A DNA stretch of 64,000 bases from JACPUW01 sp049115495 (GCA_049115495.1 JAGDZV010000004.1:310001-374000); one strand, 5' to 3'. Shown: positions 8,767-17,614, counted from the first letter of the stretch. Numbers and translations are program-made. The notes: generated from the sequence alone by a model not told the origin.

Positions 8767-9537
8767 CTATTCAGCACCTTCAGCTTCAGCTTTGGCCTCT
8801 TTTTCTTTCTTTTTGGCTTCTTGCTTGGCTTTAGCTTCTTCTTTGGCTCTTCTACGCTCATCTAAACCTTCGGCAATAGAATCACGAAGTGTGCTGGTGA
8901 TTAACTCAATAGATTTTGTAGAATCGTCGTTTGCAGGAATTGCGTAATCAACTACTCTAGGGTTTGAGTTTGTATCAACCATACCAAATGAAGTAAGGTT
9001 AAGCTTGTGCGACTCAGAAACAGCTATGTGCTCTTTCTTAATGTCTATGATAAACAAACCAGCAGGTATACGTGTAAGGTCAGATATACCGCCTAATACT
9101 CTGTTTAGTTTGTCTCTTTCACGAGTAAGAATTAATCTTTCTCTTTTCGCCATGTTTTTAAAAGTTCCATCTTGCTCCATTTTGTCAATGGTTTGCATTT
9201 TCTTGATAGACTTTCTAACTGTGGCAAAGTTGGTGAGCATACCACCCAACCAACGTTCTGTAACGTACGGCATGTTTACACTATCTGCCGCTTCAATTAC
9301 GATGTCTTTAGCTTGTTTCTTGGTAGCAACAAACAAGATTTTCCTACCGGATTTGGCGATGTTCTTGATCGCACCACAAGCCTCGTCCATTTTCTTCATG
9401 GTTTTGTAAAGATCGATAACGTGTATACCGTTCTTTTCCATGAAAATGTATGGAGCCATATTTGGATCCCACTTAGATTTTAAGTGGCCAAAATGTACGC
9501 CTGCATCCAGCAACTGGTCTAAAGTTACTTTTGACAT
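8767..9537 (-). CDS. rpsB: 30S ribosomal protein S2
   Basis: Structural protein of the small ribosomal subunit. The start at 9537 gives MSKVTLDQLLDAGVHFGH, the normal S2 N-terminus; an upstream in-frame ATG at 9630 would add 31 residues that lie inside rpsI and is rejected. Conserved blocks include VHFGHLKSKWDPNMAPYIF, NMPYVTERWLGGMLTNF and VDTNSNPRVVDYAIPAND. The C-terminus is a Lys/Glu/Ala-rich tail (about 25 residues), common in Bacteroidota. The gene sits between rpsI and tsf. Confidence 0.97.
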   Translation of the reverse strand: MSKVTLDQLLDAGVHFGHLKSKWDPNMAPYIFMEKNGIHVIDLYKTMKKMDEACGAIKNIAKSGRKILFVATKKQAKDIVIEAADSVNMPYVTERWLGGMLTNFATVRKSIKKMQTIDKMEQDGTFKNMAKRERLILTRERDKLNRVLGGISDLTRIPAGLFIIDIKKEHIAVSESHKLNLTSFGMVDTNSNPRVVDYAIPANDDSTKSIELITSTLRDSIAEGLDERRRAKEEAKAKQEAKKKEKEAKAEAEGAE

Positions 9538-9553
9538 TATACTATTATGATTA

Positions 9554-9940
9554 TTAACGTTTAGAGAACTGGAAGTTCTTACGAGCTTTCTTCTGACCTG
9601 GTTTCTTTCTTTCAACCATTCTTGGGTCACGCGTCATAAATCCTTCAGCTTTAAGAGCAGGCTTGTGTTCTTCATCAACTTTTACAAGTGCTCTTGAAAT
9701 TGCCAGTCTGATAGCCTCAGATTGACCTTTAAAACCACCTCCGTATACATTAACCTTAACATCAAACTGATCTTTTGTTTCAGTTTTCTCAAAAGGCATG
9801 TAAACATTTCTGTATATGTTATCCATACAGAAAAATACTTCAGGTGTTTTACCGTTTACTTCAATAGTTCCGTTACCTGGTTTAAGGTAAACTCTAGCTA
9901 CTGATTTTTTTCTTCTACCTACGGCGTTTATATAATCCAT
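9554..9940 (-). CDS. rpsI: 30S ribosomal protein S9
   Basis: Small-subunit protein whose basic C-terminal tail reaches the P-site tRNA. At 128 residues it is full length. It opens with INAVGRRKKSVARVYLKPG and ends in the diagnostic KKARKNFQFSKR, a Bacteroidota version of the usual KARR..QFSKR tail. It follows rplM by 10 nt, the near-universal rplM-rpsI pair. Confidence 0.97.
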   Translation of the reverse strand: MDYINAVGRRKKSVARVYLKPGNGTIEVNGKTPEVFFCMDNIYRNVYMPFEKTETKDQFDVKVNVYGGGFKGQSEAIRLAISRALVKVDEEHKPALKAEGFMTRDPRMVERKKPGQKKARKNFQFSKR

Positions 9941-9950
9941 ATATCGAATA

Positions 9951-10394
9951 TTAGATTTCTAGTGTTTTTGGTTTTTGAGCAGCGTGCGGGTGATCTGTAC
10001 CTTCAAATAACAAAAGGTTCTTAAGAGCAACATCTTGCAATTTATTTTTAGGTAACATTCCTTTTACTGCACTGTAAAGAACAGAAGTTGGTTTTCTGTT
10101 CAACATTTCTTTTGCTGTTGCACTTTTTTGACCACTCGGATATCCACTAAATGTTTGATATTCTTTTTGAGTTAGCTTTTTACCTGTAAATTTTACTTTA
10201 CCTGCATTCAAAACAACAACTTTATCTCCACAGTCTACATGCGGTGTAAAGCTTGCTTTGTGCTTACCTCTAATGATCATGGCAATTTTTGATGCTAAAC
10301 GTCCAACTGTTTGGTTCTCAGCATCTATAATGTACCAATTCTTAACAACTGTCTGCTTATTTGCCGACTTGGTTTTATAACTTAAACTGTCCAT
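9951..10394 (-). CDS. rplM: 50S ribosomal protein L13
   Basis: Early-assembly protein of the large ribosomal subunit. It has 147 residues with the conserved blocks WYIIDAENQTVGRLASKIA, GDKVVVLNAGKVKFTGKK and AVKGMLPKNKLQ. It is the first gene of rplM-rpsI-rpsB-tsf. A TATCTTTG promoter box on the same strand at 10434-10441 gives a leader of about 35 nt. Confidence 0.97.
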   Translation of the reverse strand: MDSLSYKTKSANKQTVVKNWYIIDAENQTVGRLASKIAMIIRGKHKASFTPHVDCGDKVVVLNAGKVKFTGKKLTQKEYQTFSGYPSGQKSATAKEMLNRKPTSVLYSAVKGMLPKNKLQDVALKNLLLFEGTDHPHAAQKPKTLEI

Positions 10395-10433
10395 TTACTA
10401 CTCTTTTTCGCGTACTTTCCGAAAAATGGAGTG

Positions 10434-10441
10434 CAAAGATA
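10434..10441 (-). promoter_or_regulatory. Putative -7 box for the rplM operon
   Basis: TATCTTTG on the minus strand is an exact match to TAnnTTTG, 40 nt upstream of the rplM start codon. It marks the head of the ribosomal operon and implies that accC transcription ends, or reads through, in the 93-bp gap 10395-10487, where no hairpin terminator is visible. Confidence 0.6.
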
Positions 10442-10487
10442 TAAGTTTTACCAATTCAGGCTAATGAAAAAGGAAATTTGTGAAACC

Positions 10488-11822
10488 TTACATCTCAAAG
10501 GTTTCCATAAACTTAGTTGTAAAGTTGCCCGCTCTAAAGTCAGGGTCCTTCATAATCTTTAATTGCAGCGGAATAGTGGTCTTAACACCATCAATTACAA
10601 ACTCTTCTAAACAACGCTCCATTCTTGTAATTGCTTCTTCTCTCGTGTTGGCGCTTACAATTAATTTAGCAATCATAGAATCGTAGTTTGGCGGGATTCT
10701 ATATCCGGCGTAAACATGTGTGTCTACTCTTACGCCATGGCCACCTGGTTTATGAAGGTCTTTAATTACACCAGGACTTGGCATAAAATTATTTGCAGGG
10801 TCTTCGGCATTTATTCTACATTCAATAGCATGCTTCTTTGGCTCGTAATTTTTACCAGAAATTGCAATACCTGCCGCAACCTTAATCTGCTCTCTAATTA
10901 AGTCATAGTTTACAACTTCTTCTGTTACGGGGTGTTCCACTTGAATACGCGTATTCATTTCCATAAAGTAGAAGTTACGGTCTTTATCAACTAAGAACTC
11001 TACTGTTCCTACGCCTTCGTAATCTACAGCCTTTGCTACATTAATAGCGGCATCTCCCATCTTTTGCCTAAGCTCATCGGTCATAAAAGGAGATGGGCAT
11101 TCTTCAATTAACTTTTGATGCCTACGTTGTACTGAACAGTCTCTTTCGCTCAAGTGACTAACATTGCCATATTGATCGGCAATGATCTGAATTTCAATGT
11201 GCCTAGGTTCTACAACGAATTTTTCTAAATAGATATCGTCATTACCAAAAGCTGCAGCAGATTCTTGTTTAGCAGAATCCCATGCAGGTTGAAATTCTTC
11301 AGCACTTTTAATAATTCTCATGCCTCTACCTCCACCACCAGCCGAAGCTTTGATGATGACAGGATAACCAATCTGCTCGGCTAATACTATTCCTGTTTTT
11401 ACATCGGGAAGCAGGCCTTCAGAACCAGGTACTGCAGGTACACCAGCTGCTTTAACAGTGTCTTTTGCCACAGATTTATCACCCATTTGAGTAATCATCT
11501 CAGAAGCTGGGCCAATAAACTTAATGCCATTAAGTTTACATGTTTCGGCAAACTTGGCGTTTTCTGAAAGAAATCCATAGCCAGGATGTATGGCATCGGC
11601 ATTTGTAATTTCAGCCGCGGCAATTATGTTTGGTATGTTTAAGTATGACTGGGCACTTGGAGCTGGGCCAATACAAACTGCTTCATCAGCAAATCGTACA
11701 TGTAAGCTTTCAGCATCGGCTTTAGAATAAACCGCTACTGATTTAATTCCCATCTCTTTACAAGTTCTAATAACTCTTAGAGCAATTTCGCCCCGGTTTG
11801 CAATCAATATCTTCTTAAACAT
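10488..11822 (-). CDS. accC: Biotin carboxylase subunit of acetyl-CoA carboxylase
   Basis: AccC carboxylates biotin on AccB using ATP and bicarbonate, the first half of malonyl-CoA synthesis. Its 444 residues form the usual ATP-grasp fold: FKKILIANRGEIALRVIRT at the N-terminus, the glycine-rich KASAGGGGRGMRI loop (about 159-171), LEKFVVEPRHIEIQI, ERDCSVQRRHQKLIEE and MEMNTRIQVEHPVTE (metal and biotin site, about 287-301). It follows accB by 14 nt at the end of a long lipid/translation operon. Confidence 0.97.
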   Translation of the reverse strand: MFKKILIANRGEIALRVIRTCKEMGIKSVAVYSKADAESLHVRFADEAVCIGPAPSAQSYLNIPNIIAAAEITNADAIHPGYGFLSENAKFAETCKLNGIKFIGPASEMITQMGDKSVAKDTVKAAGVPAVPGSEGLLPDVKTGIVLAEQIGYPVIIKASAGGGGRGMRIIKSAEEFQPAWDSAKQESAAAFGNDDIYLEKFVVEPRHIEIQIIADQYGNVSHLSERDCSVQRRHQKLIEECPSPFMTDELRQKMGDAAINVAKAVDYEGVGTVEFLVDKDRNFYFMEMNTRIQVEHPVTEEVVNYDLIREQIKVAAGIAISGKNYEPKKHAIECRINAEDPANNFMPSPGVIKDLHKPGGHGVRVDTHVYAGYRIPPNYDSMIAKLIVSANTREEAITRMERCLEEFVIDGVKTTIPLQLKIMKDPDFRAGNFTTKFMETFEM

Positions 11823-11836
11823 GAATTTCCTTTTAA

Positions 11837-12331
11837 CTACTCAACAATAAAAAGTGGTTGATCATACTCTACTGGAGAAGAGTCGTCAACTAATACTTTG
11901 GTAATGGTACCTGATACATCAGATTCAATCTCATTAAAAAGCTTCATTGCTTCAATAATACATACAACCTGACCTTTTTCTATTCGATCTCCAACCTTAA
12001 CAAAAGCATCTTTATCAGGTCCAGGACTGCGATAAAACGTACCAATCATTGGCGCCTTAATTTCAGTTCCACTTGCTGCTGGTGCTTCTGGTGCTTCAGC
12101 TGGTTTCTCAGCGGCAGGTGTTGCCGCAGGTGCAGGTGCTGCAGTAGCAGGTGCTGCTGGGGCAGGAATCATTCCGGGTTGAGCATAAATAACTTGTGGA
12201 GAGTGATCTCCGTTATTTTCATTGCTTTTGGCCTTAATGGTAATCTTAAAGTTACCCTTTTCAAGTTCTACTTCTTCTACGCCTGATTTGGCTACAAACT
12301 TGATTAAATCTTGTATCTGCTTGAGCTCCAT
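11837..12331 (-). CDS. accB: Biotin carboxyl carrier protein of acetyl-CoA carboxylase
   Basis: Carries covalently bound biotin between AccC and the carboxyltransferase. The start at 12331 (MELKQIQDLIKFVAKSG) gives 164 residues and the normal N-terminus; an earlier in-frame ATG at 12379 falls inside efp and is rejected. A Pro/Ala-rich linker (about residues 55-85) joins the N-terminal helix region to the biotinyl domain, which holds the biotinylation motif EAMKLFNEIE. The gap to efp is only 4 nt. Confidence 0.96.
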   Translation of the reverse strand: MELKQIQDLIKFVAKSGVEEVELEKGNFKITIKAKSNENNGDHSPQVIYAQPGMIPAPAAPATAAPAPAATPAAEKPAEAPEAPAASGTEIKAPMIGTFYRSPGPDKDAFVKVGDRIEKGQVVCIIEAMKLFNEIESDVSGTITKVLVDDSSPVEYDQPLFIVE

Positions 12332-12335
12332 ATAG

Positions 12336-12902
12336 TTACTTTTTAACGCGCTCCATGTAGGAGTTAGTTCGTGTGTCAATTTTAATGAAATCGCCTGTAT
12401 TGATAAACAATGGCACCTTAATTTCTGCTCCAGTTTCTATTGTCGCAGGTTTTAATGTATTGGTTGCGGTGTCACCTTTAAGACCTGGTTCTGTGTAGGT
12501 TACTTCCATTTCAACGGTGGCCGGAAGTTCAGCAGTTAATGGCTCTTCGTTTTGAGCATTAACCAATATTTCCACAACCATACCTTCCTTCATTAGTCCA
12601 ACATTGTCAATGAGTTTTTCTTCAAGTGAAATTTGCTCAAAGGTTTCGTTGTCCATAAAGTGAAGCCCTAAATCGTCTTTGTATAAGAACTGATATGCTC
12701 TTCGTTCTACTCTTACGGTATCAATTTTGTGTCCTGCAGAGAAAGTGTTGTCAATAACTTTACCAGATGTAAGGCTTTTTAATTTGGTTCTTACAAATGC
12801 AGGTCCTTTGCCTGGTTTTACGTGCAAAAATTCAACAACGCTGTATATATCGTGGTTGAAATGAAGACACAAACCGTTTTTAATGTCAGAAGTAGTTGCC
12901 AT
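12336..12902 (-). CDS. efp: Translation elongation factor P
   Basis: EF-P relieves ribosome stalling at polyproline. The 188-residue, three-domain length is normal. The KOW-like N-terminal domain holds the tip loop HVKPGKGPAFVRTK, where the lysine of PGKGP is the position modified in other bacteria; the modification pathway is not encoded here. The C-terminal signature is VPLFINTGDFIKIDTRTNSY. It lies between fabH and accB, an arrangement common in Bacteroidota. Confidence 0.97.
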   Translation of the reverse strand: MATTSDIKNGLCLHFNHDIYSVVEFLHVKPGKGPAFVRTKLKSLTSGKVIDNTFSAGHKIDTVRVERRAYQFLYKDDLGLHFMDNETFEQISLEEKLIDNVGLMKEGMVVEILVNAQNEEPLTAELPATVEMEVTYTEPGLKGDTATNTLKPATIETGAEIKVPLFINTGDFIKIDTRTNSYMERVKK

Positions 12903-12920
12903 TTTTGTTGATTTGATTTA

Positions 12921-13910
12921 TTAATACGCCCATTTAAGGTAAGTAGAGCCCCAAGTAAATCCACCTCCAAATGCTGCTAAAATTAAGTTGTCACCTTTTT
13001 TGAATTTGTTCTCAAAGTCTGACATTAATAAAGGGATAGTGCCGTTGGTGGTATTGCCATAACGATGAATATTCATTAACACTTTACTTTCTTCAAGACC
13101 CATTCGCCTTGCTGTAGCGTCAATAATTCTCTTATTTGCTTGGTGAGCCAACAAATAGCTAATATCTTCAGCGCCCAAATTATTCCTATTCATTATGGTT
13201 TCGCAAGCATCGGCCATGTTGCTTACTGCATATTTAAAAACTGTTTTACCTTCTTGATAAACATAGTGTTCTTTGGCTTGAATAGATTCAATTGATGGTG
13301 GTTTTACTGATCCACCAGCTTTCATATGTAAATGTTGTACGCCAACACCGTCGCTATGAAGTGTGGTGTCAACAAGGCCATTTCCTTCTTCGTTGGGTTC
13401 TAATAATACGGCTCCGCCACCATCACCAAAAATTATGCATGTTGCTCTATCTTGGTAATCGATTATTGACGACATTTTATCAGCACCAATTACAAGCACC
13501 TTTTTGTGCATGCCGCTCTCTATCATTTTAGACCCAAGGGTTAGTGAGTAGAGAAATCCAGAGCATGCTGCTTCTAGGTCAAACCCCCATGCGTTTTTCA
13601 ACCCAAGGTTATAAGCCAACTTGTTTGCTGAAGCAGGAAACACATGGTCAGGTGTTACCGTGGCAAAGATTATCATCTCAATTTCCAGTGGGTCGGTGTT
13701 GGTTTTTTCAAGTAGCTCTTTAACGGCTTTTTCAGCCATGTGAGTAACTCCTTTACCTTCTCCTTTTAAGATTCTTCTTTCGGTAATACCCGTTCTAGTT
13801 TGAATCCATTCGTCGTTGGTATCAACCATTGACTCTAGCTCCTTATTGGTTAGGATGTAATCAGGAACATAGGTAGCAATACCAGTAATGGCTGCTGTTA
13901 CTTTTTGCAT
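12921..13910 (-). CDS. fabH: Beta-ketoacyl-ACP synthase III
   Basis: FabH starts fatty-acid chains by condensing an acyl-CoA primer with malonyl-ACP. In 329 residues the thiolase fold shows the Cys-His-Asn triad: DLEAACSGFLYSL (Cys near 115), LAHQANKRI (His near 254) and GNTTNGTIPL (Asn near 287). The N-terminus ITGIATYVPDYILTN is typical. It follows plsX by 9 nt, and malonyl-CoA comes from the accB/accC genes of the same operon. Confidence 0.97.
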   Translation of the reverse strand: MQKVTAAITGIATYVPDYILTNKELESMVDTNDEWIQTRTGITERRILKGEGKGVTHMAEKAVKELLEKTNTDPLEIEMIIFATVTPDHVFPASANKLAYNLGLKNAWGFDLEAACSGFLYSLTLGSKMIESGMHKKVLVIGADKMSSIIDYQDRATCIIFGDGGGAVLLEPNEEGNGLVDTTLHSDGVGVQHLHMKAGGSVKPPSIESIQAKEHYVYQEGKTVFKYAVSNMADACETIMNRNNLGAEDISYLLAHQANKRIIDATARRMGLEESKVLMNIHRYGNTTNGTIPLLMSDFENKFKKGDNLILAAFGGGFTWGSTYLKWAY

Positions 13911-13919
13911 AAAACCTTT

Positions 13920-14858
13920 TTAAGGCTCAAAAGTTGATTTTACCTTATCAACTAAGCCTGATTCAACAATATCCACCGCCTGTTTGATCATAGAAACAAA
14001 TGCCTGTGGTGAAGAAACACCATGACCGATAAGTACCGGTTTGTTAATGCCTAAAATAGGTGTTGCTCCATAGTATTGATAATCGAATTTTCTAATGAAT
14101 GGATCGTCACCAAGTTTGGTCCCGAAAATTTTGTAGAGAGACTCAGCTGTTTTTAATAGCACATTGCCAACAAAACCATCACAAACCAAAACGTCACTTT
14201 TACCAGTGAAAACATCGTAGCCTTCAATGTTGCCTGTAAAGTTAATTCTGTTCGAATCTTTTAAAAGATTATATGCTGCTTGTGTTACAAGATTCCCTTT
14301 TTCAGGTTCGCTCCCAATATTTACGAGCCCAACTTGCGGGTTTTCTATTTGTAGCACGTGTTGGGCATATAAACTCCCTAAAACGGCAAATTGATACAGA
14401 ACATCAGGTTTTACATCGGGGTTAGCCCCAACATCTAGCATTATGCTATATCCACCTTTTAGGTTTGGTATATAGGTTGCAATTGCGGGTCTAATAACCC
14501 CTTCTGCAGCTTTTACACTGTACATTGAGCCTACTAAAACGGCTCCCGTATTTCCAGCGCTTATGTAAACATCTAGCTCATTGGCCTTTAAATAACCCAA
14601 CCCAACACTAATGCTAGAGTCGGGTTTAGATTTTATGGCTTTAATAGGCGATTCGCCCATTTCAATTACTGATGCCGTATTTATATACTTAACCCTATTT
14701 TGGGGTAAGCGACTTTTTGCACTTTCAAGTACATCTTCATTTCCAAAAAGATGTATCTGAAAATTGTCGCCTAGTTCAGCAATGGCTTTCTCAACACCTT
14801 CAAGCGGGGCTTGAGGTGCATGATCACCACCCATAATATCTAGGCCAATCCTAATCAT
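13920..14858 (-). CDS. plsX: Phosphate acyltransferase PlsX
   Basis: PlsX makes acyl-phosphate from acyl-ACP for phospholipid synthesis by the PlsX/PlsY route. The 312 residues open with RIGLDIMGGDHAPQAPLEG, the family signature. AVEMGESPIKAIKSKPDSS (seen here as VIEMGESPIKAIKSK), DVGANPDVKP and VCDGFVGNVLLK follow in order. It lies between rpmF and fabH, the widely conserved rpmF-plsX-fabH arrangement. Confidence 0.96.
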   Translation of the reverse strand: MIRIGLDIMGGDHAPQAPLEGVEKAIAELGDNFQIHLFGNEDVLESAKSRLPQNRVKYINTASVIEMGESPIKAIKSKPDSSISVGLGYLKANELDVYISAGNTGAVLVGSMYSVKAAEGVIRPAIATYIPNLKGGYSIMLDVGANPDVKPDVLYQFAVLGSLYAQHVLQIENPQVGLVNIGSEPEKGNLVTQAAYNLLKDSNRINFTGNIEGYDVFTGKSDVLVCDGFVGNVLLKTAESLYKIFGTKLGDDPFIRKFDYQYYGATPILGINKPVLIGHGVSSPQAFVSMIKQAVDIVESGLVDKVKSTFEP

Positions 14859-14878
14859 TAAATAATGTTAGGTTAGAA

Positions 14879-15070
14879 TTAAACTTCTTCAGAAAGGTTC
14901 ATTAAAGCCTTACCTCTGTAATAAAGAACGCCATCATTTTCGTGCGCTCTGTGTCTTTGGTGAGTTTCTCCGGTTGTTGAGTCAATGCTCAAGGTAGGAG
15001 CGGCGCTTTTTACGTGAGTTCTTCTCTTGTCTCTTCTTGTTTTCGAAATTTTGCGTTTCGGGTGTGCCAT
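14879..15070 (-). CDS. rpmF: 50S ribosomal protein L32
   Basis: A 63-residue large-subunit protein. The N-terminus MAHPKRKISKTRRDKRRTH is the standard L32 start, and GETHQRHRAHENDGVLYYRGK follows in shortened form. No zinc-binding cysteines are present, so it is the Cys-free type. It is preceded by the yceD-type gene and followed by plsX. Confidence 0.96.
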   Translation of the reverse strand: MAHPKRKISKTRRDKRRTHVKSAAPTLSIDSTTGETHQRHRAHENDGVLYYRGKALMNLSEEV

Positions 15071-15087
15071 TTTATACTACTTAAGTT

Positions 15088-15600
15088 TTATAAAAGCTTC
15101 TTTAATTCGTTCCATCTAGGGTCGTTTTCGATGTCTTTATCATCATCGTCATCAAAACCGCCTTCGATTAGTTCTTCAATTTTAAGGCAAGTTGGATGAT
15201 TCTCGTGCACACAACTCTTTTTTAATGGAACACTTAGGATATGAAAATCGTATATGAGCTCCGAGACATTGTATTCATAAGCATCAGGTGGTAAGAAAAT
15301 GATTTCATCATTTTTTACACCTTCTTCTTCATTCAACTTTACCAGTACATCAAAATCACCCTGTATTGGATAGCTTTTTTGTTCTAAGCATCTATCACAA
15401 GGAAAATCAGCACTTCCGCTGATTTTAAAGTTAAACTTCATAAGGTTGAGTCTGGTCTTCTCAATGGTTAGCAACACTTCAGTGTTACACGCATCGATTA
15501 GTTCTTGCTCAAACGCACTAAAGAATTCGGCACCTACCTTGAACTGAAACTCGTGTTTACCAAGTTTCAGACGGCCAAAGTTGATGTTAAATTCTTGCAA
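15088..15600 (-). CDS. YceD/DUF177 family protein
   Basis: A 170-residue member of the DUF177 family encoded upstream of rpmF in most bacteria. Family members are linked to 23S rRNA accumulation, but the biochemical role is unsettled. Two Cys pairs are visible, CDRCLEQ and CVHENHPTCLKIEE, so metal binding is possible. The tail DDDDDKDIENDPRWNELKKL is typical. The start is TTG at 15600 (QEFNINFGRLKLGKH follows) because a strong AGGAGG ribosome-binding site at 15609-15614 lies 8 nt upstream of it and itself covers a possible GTG start at 15609. It is the first gene of the yceD-rpmF-plsX-fabH-efp-accB-accC operon. Confidence 0.88.
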   Translation of the reverse strand: MQEFNINFGRLKLGKHEFQFKVGAEFFSAFEQELIDACNTEVLLTIEKTRLNLMKFNFKISGSADFPCDRCLEQKSYPIQGDFDVLVKLNEEEGVKNDEIIFLPPDAYEYNVSELIYDFHILSVPLKKSCVHENHPTCLKIEELIEGGFDDDDDKDIENDPRWNELKKLL

Positions 15601-15608
15601 ATGAGTCA

Positions 15609-15614
15609 CCTCCT
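15609..15614 (-). promoter_or_regulatory. Strong Shine-Dalgarno sequence deciding the yceD start
   Basis: AGGAGG on the minus strand with an 8-nt spacer to TTG at 15600. Bacteroidota genes rarely use a strong Shine-Dalgarno, and most genes in this window lack one, so this site is unusual and fixes the start codon. Confidence 0.7.
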
Positions 15615-15628
15615 GAAATTTGAGCTTG

Positions 15629-15636
15629 CAAAAGTA
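15629..15636 (-). promoter_or_regulatory. Putative -7 box for the yceD-rpmF-plsX-fabH-efp-acc operon
   Basis: TACTTTTG on the minus strand matches TAnnTTTG. It lies 15 nt upstream of the Shine-Dalgarno and would give a leader of about 24 nt. Confidence 0.55.
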
Positions 15637-15671
15637 AAAAGAATAATTGCTTAGTTCTAAAAAAGTAAAAG

Positions 15672-16748
15672 CTAATTTTCTCTCTCCTTGGTTTTCTCCA
15701 TTTTTGTTTCGAGTGGGTCTTGCGTAATTTCAGCGTATAGGGCTCTATTTGCTCTAATTTTTAAAGCCAAATGCATGGCTTCAACAAAAGATTGTTCGTT
15801 AGCCTTGCCGCTTCCTGCAATGCTATATGCTGTCCCATGGTCTGGAGAAGTTCTAATTCCTTCAAGACCGGCAGTGTAATTAACACCAGTATCAAATTCA
15901 AGTAATTTAAAAGGAATAAGACCTTGATCGTGATACATGGCTAAAACAGCATCGAACTTAGAATACATGTTGGTGCCAAAAAAGCCATCAGCTGGATAAG
16001 GACCAAAAGCCGAAATTCCTTGGCGATTGGCTTCTTCTATAGCTGGAAGAATATTGTCTTGATCTTCATCCCCAATGCTGCCGTTTTCGCCTGCGTGCGG
16101 ATTTAAGCCCAAAACAGCAATTTGTGGTCTGGTAAGAGCAAAGTCTTCAATAAGAGATCTATTTAGAGATTTGATTGCCTTTAGAACTTTTTTCTTGCTT
16201 AATTCTTCACTGATTTTTGCAACGGGTATATGACCTGTAACAACTGCAACTTTTAATCTTTCTCCAACCAAAAGCATTAATTGCTGATCTGATTCAAAAG
16301 TGCTGGCAATATATTCTGTGTGGCCTGGAAAATCCATACCTGCTTGCTGTACCGTTTTTTTATTTATAGGTGCAGTTACCATTGCATCAATTAAACCATT
16401 TTTTAAATGATCTGTGGCCAATTGTAGTGCTTTGTAAGCTGTTTTTCCTGTAGCAGCAGATGCCTCACCTATTTGAATCTTAACTTCATCTGTCCAGGCG
16501 TTGATGAGATTAATTTTTTTAGGATGTGCATCTTCAGGGCCATCAATTAGCTGAAAGTTGAAGTATTTATTGTTGAGAAACTTTTTGTGATAAATCATTG
16601 TCTGCGCACTGGCATAAATAACTGGTATGCATTTATCCAAAAATCTATCTTCTCTAAAGCTCTTTATAATAATCTCGGGGCCAACTCCATTGAGATCGCC
16701 TACAGTAATTCCTATGATTGGTAAGTTCTTTTTTGAACTATTGCTCAT
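15672..16748 (-). CDS. pdxA: 4-hydroxythreonine-4-phosphate dehydrogenase
   Basis: PdxA oxidises 4-phosphohydroxy-L-threonine in pyridoxal 5'-phosphate synthesis. The start at 16748 (MSNSSKKNLPIIGITVGD) gives 358 residues and the usual N-terminus; an earlier ATG at 16835 would overlap the divergent ksgA promoter region and adds unrelated residues. Motifs seen: GITVGDLNGVGPEII, APINKK, DFPGHTEYIA (metal His), MYHDQGLIPFKLLEF (metal His) and RTSPDHGTAYSIAGSG (metal His). It is transcribed away from ksgA. The pdxA-ksgA neighbourhood is also found in other bacteria, though there usually on one strand. Confidence 0.95.
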   Translation of the reverse strand: MSNSSKKNLPIIGITVGDLNGVGPEIIIKSFREDRFLDKCIPVIYASAQTMIYHKKFLNNKYFNFQLIDGPEDAHPKKINLINAWTDEVKIQIGEASAATGKTAYKALQLATDHLKNGLIDAMVTAPINKKTVQQAGMDFPGHTEYIASTFESDQQLMLLVGERLKVAVVTGHIPVAKISEELSKKKVLKAIKSLNRSLIEDFALTRPQIAVLGLNPHAGENGSIGDEDQDNILPAIEEANRQGISAFGPYPADGFFGTNMYSKFDAVLAMYHDQGLIPFKLLEFDTGVNYTAGLEGIRTSPDHGTAYSIAGSGKANEQSFVEAMHLALKIRANRALYAEITQDPLETKMEKTKEREN

Positions 16749-16837
16749 CTCTAAAATGATTAAGTCTGCAATATTAACCATATATCCCATCATTACCATT
16801 TGATGCTTTAGTGCCCAAAGGCTGTTAATTTGCACTT

Positions 16838-17611
16838 ATGCGATTGAAAAAGAAGTTTGGTCAGCATTTTTTGAAAAATGAAAATGATGCAAAGCGCGTG
16901 GCTGATGCTGTGTCAATGTGGGGTAATCAATATCCTATATTACTTGAAATTGGCCCTGGCGGAGGTGCGCTAACTCAATTTCTTGCAAGCGAGATGTCAG
17001 GAGCTAGAAAACTTAAATTGATTGAAGTTGATACTGACCTTATTGATAATCTAAAGTCTAAATTTGGAGCAAAGGGTGTTGAAGTAGAGCATGTGGATTT
17101 TCTAAAAGCTGACCTTGACTCTATAGAGACTGATTTTGGAGTTGCAGGCAATTTTCCTTACAATATCTCTAGCCAAATACTTTTTAAGGTTTTAGATTTT
17201 AAACACAAGGTGCCCGAAGTGGTAGGTATGTTTCAAAAAGAGGTATCGCAAAGAGTGGCTGCCCCGCATGGTTCTAAAACCTATGGGATTTTGTCAGTAC
17301 TTGTTCAATCATACTATAAAGTTGAAACTGTTTTTACTTTGAAACCTGGTGCTTTTAATCCGCCTCCCAAAGTTGACTCACAAGTAATTAGATTAGAACG
17401 ATACCGAACTGAAATAGAAGGTTTAAACCATATGTTCTTTCATAAATTGGTAAAAGCAGCCTTTGGGCAAAGAAGAAAAACCTTACGCAACTCAATTAAA
17501 ATGTTTTTGGGCGAAAGAAAAAACGATGACACACTTGATGCTATATTGCGACTTAGACCTGAGCAGCTTAGTGTTGAAGCATTTATAGACCTAACTAAAA
17601 AACTGCAGTAA
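16838..17611 (+). CDS. ksgA: 16S rRNA (adenine-1518/1519-N6)-dimethyltransferase
   Basis: RsmA/KsgA dimethylates two adjacent adenines near the 3' end of 16S rRNA, a late check in small-subunit assembly. The 257 residues show MRLKKKFGQHFLKNE at the start, the SAM-binding ILLEIGPGGGALTQFLA (about 33-49), the catalytic GNFPYNISSQILFK block (NFPY, about 106-109) and the C-terminal QRRKTLRNSIK motif. The stop is followed after 3 nt by mgtE. Confidence 0.96.
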   Translation: MRLKKKFGQHFLKNENDAKRVADAVSMWGNQYPILLEIGPGGGALTQFLASEMSGARKLKLIEVDTDLIDNLKSKFGAKGVEVEHVDFLKADLDSIETDFGVAGNFPYNISSQILFKVLDFKHKVPEVVGMFQKEVSQRVAAPHGSKTYGILSVLVQSYYKVETVFTLKPGAFNPPPKVDSQVIRLERYRTEIEGLNHMFFHKLVKAAFGQRRKTLRNSIKMFLGERKNDDTLDAILRLRPEQLSVEAFIDLTKKLQ

Positions 17612-17614
17612 CCC

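Noticed and set aside
9005..9409. Long open frame on the plus strand across rpsB
   Set aside because: It lies antisense to a certain ribosomal gene and its product has no family features; it is a by-product of codon use.
9538..9630. N-terminal extension of S2
   Set aside because: The added 31 residues overlap rpsI and are not part of S2; the ATG at 9537 fits the family.
16749..16835. N-terminal extension of PdxA
   Set aside because: The extra 29 residues match nothing in the family and would cover the ksgA/pdxA promoter region.
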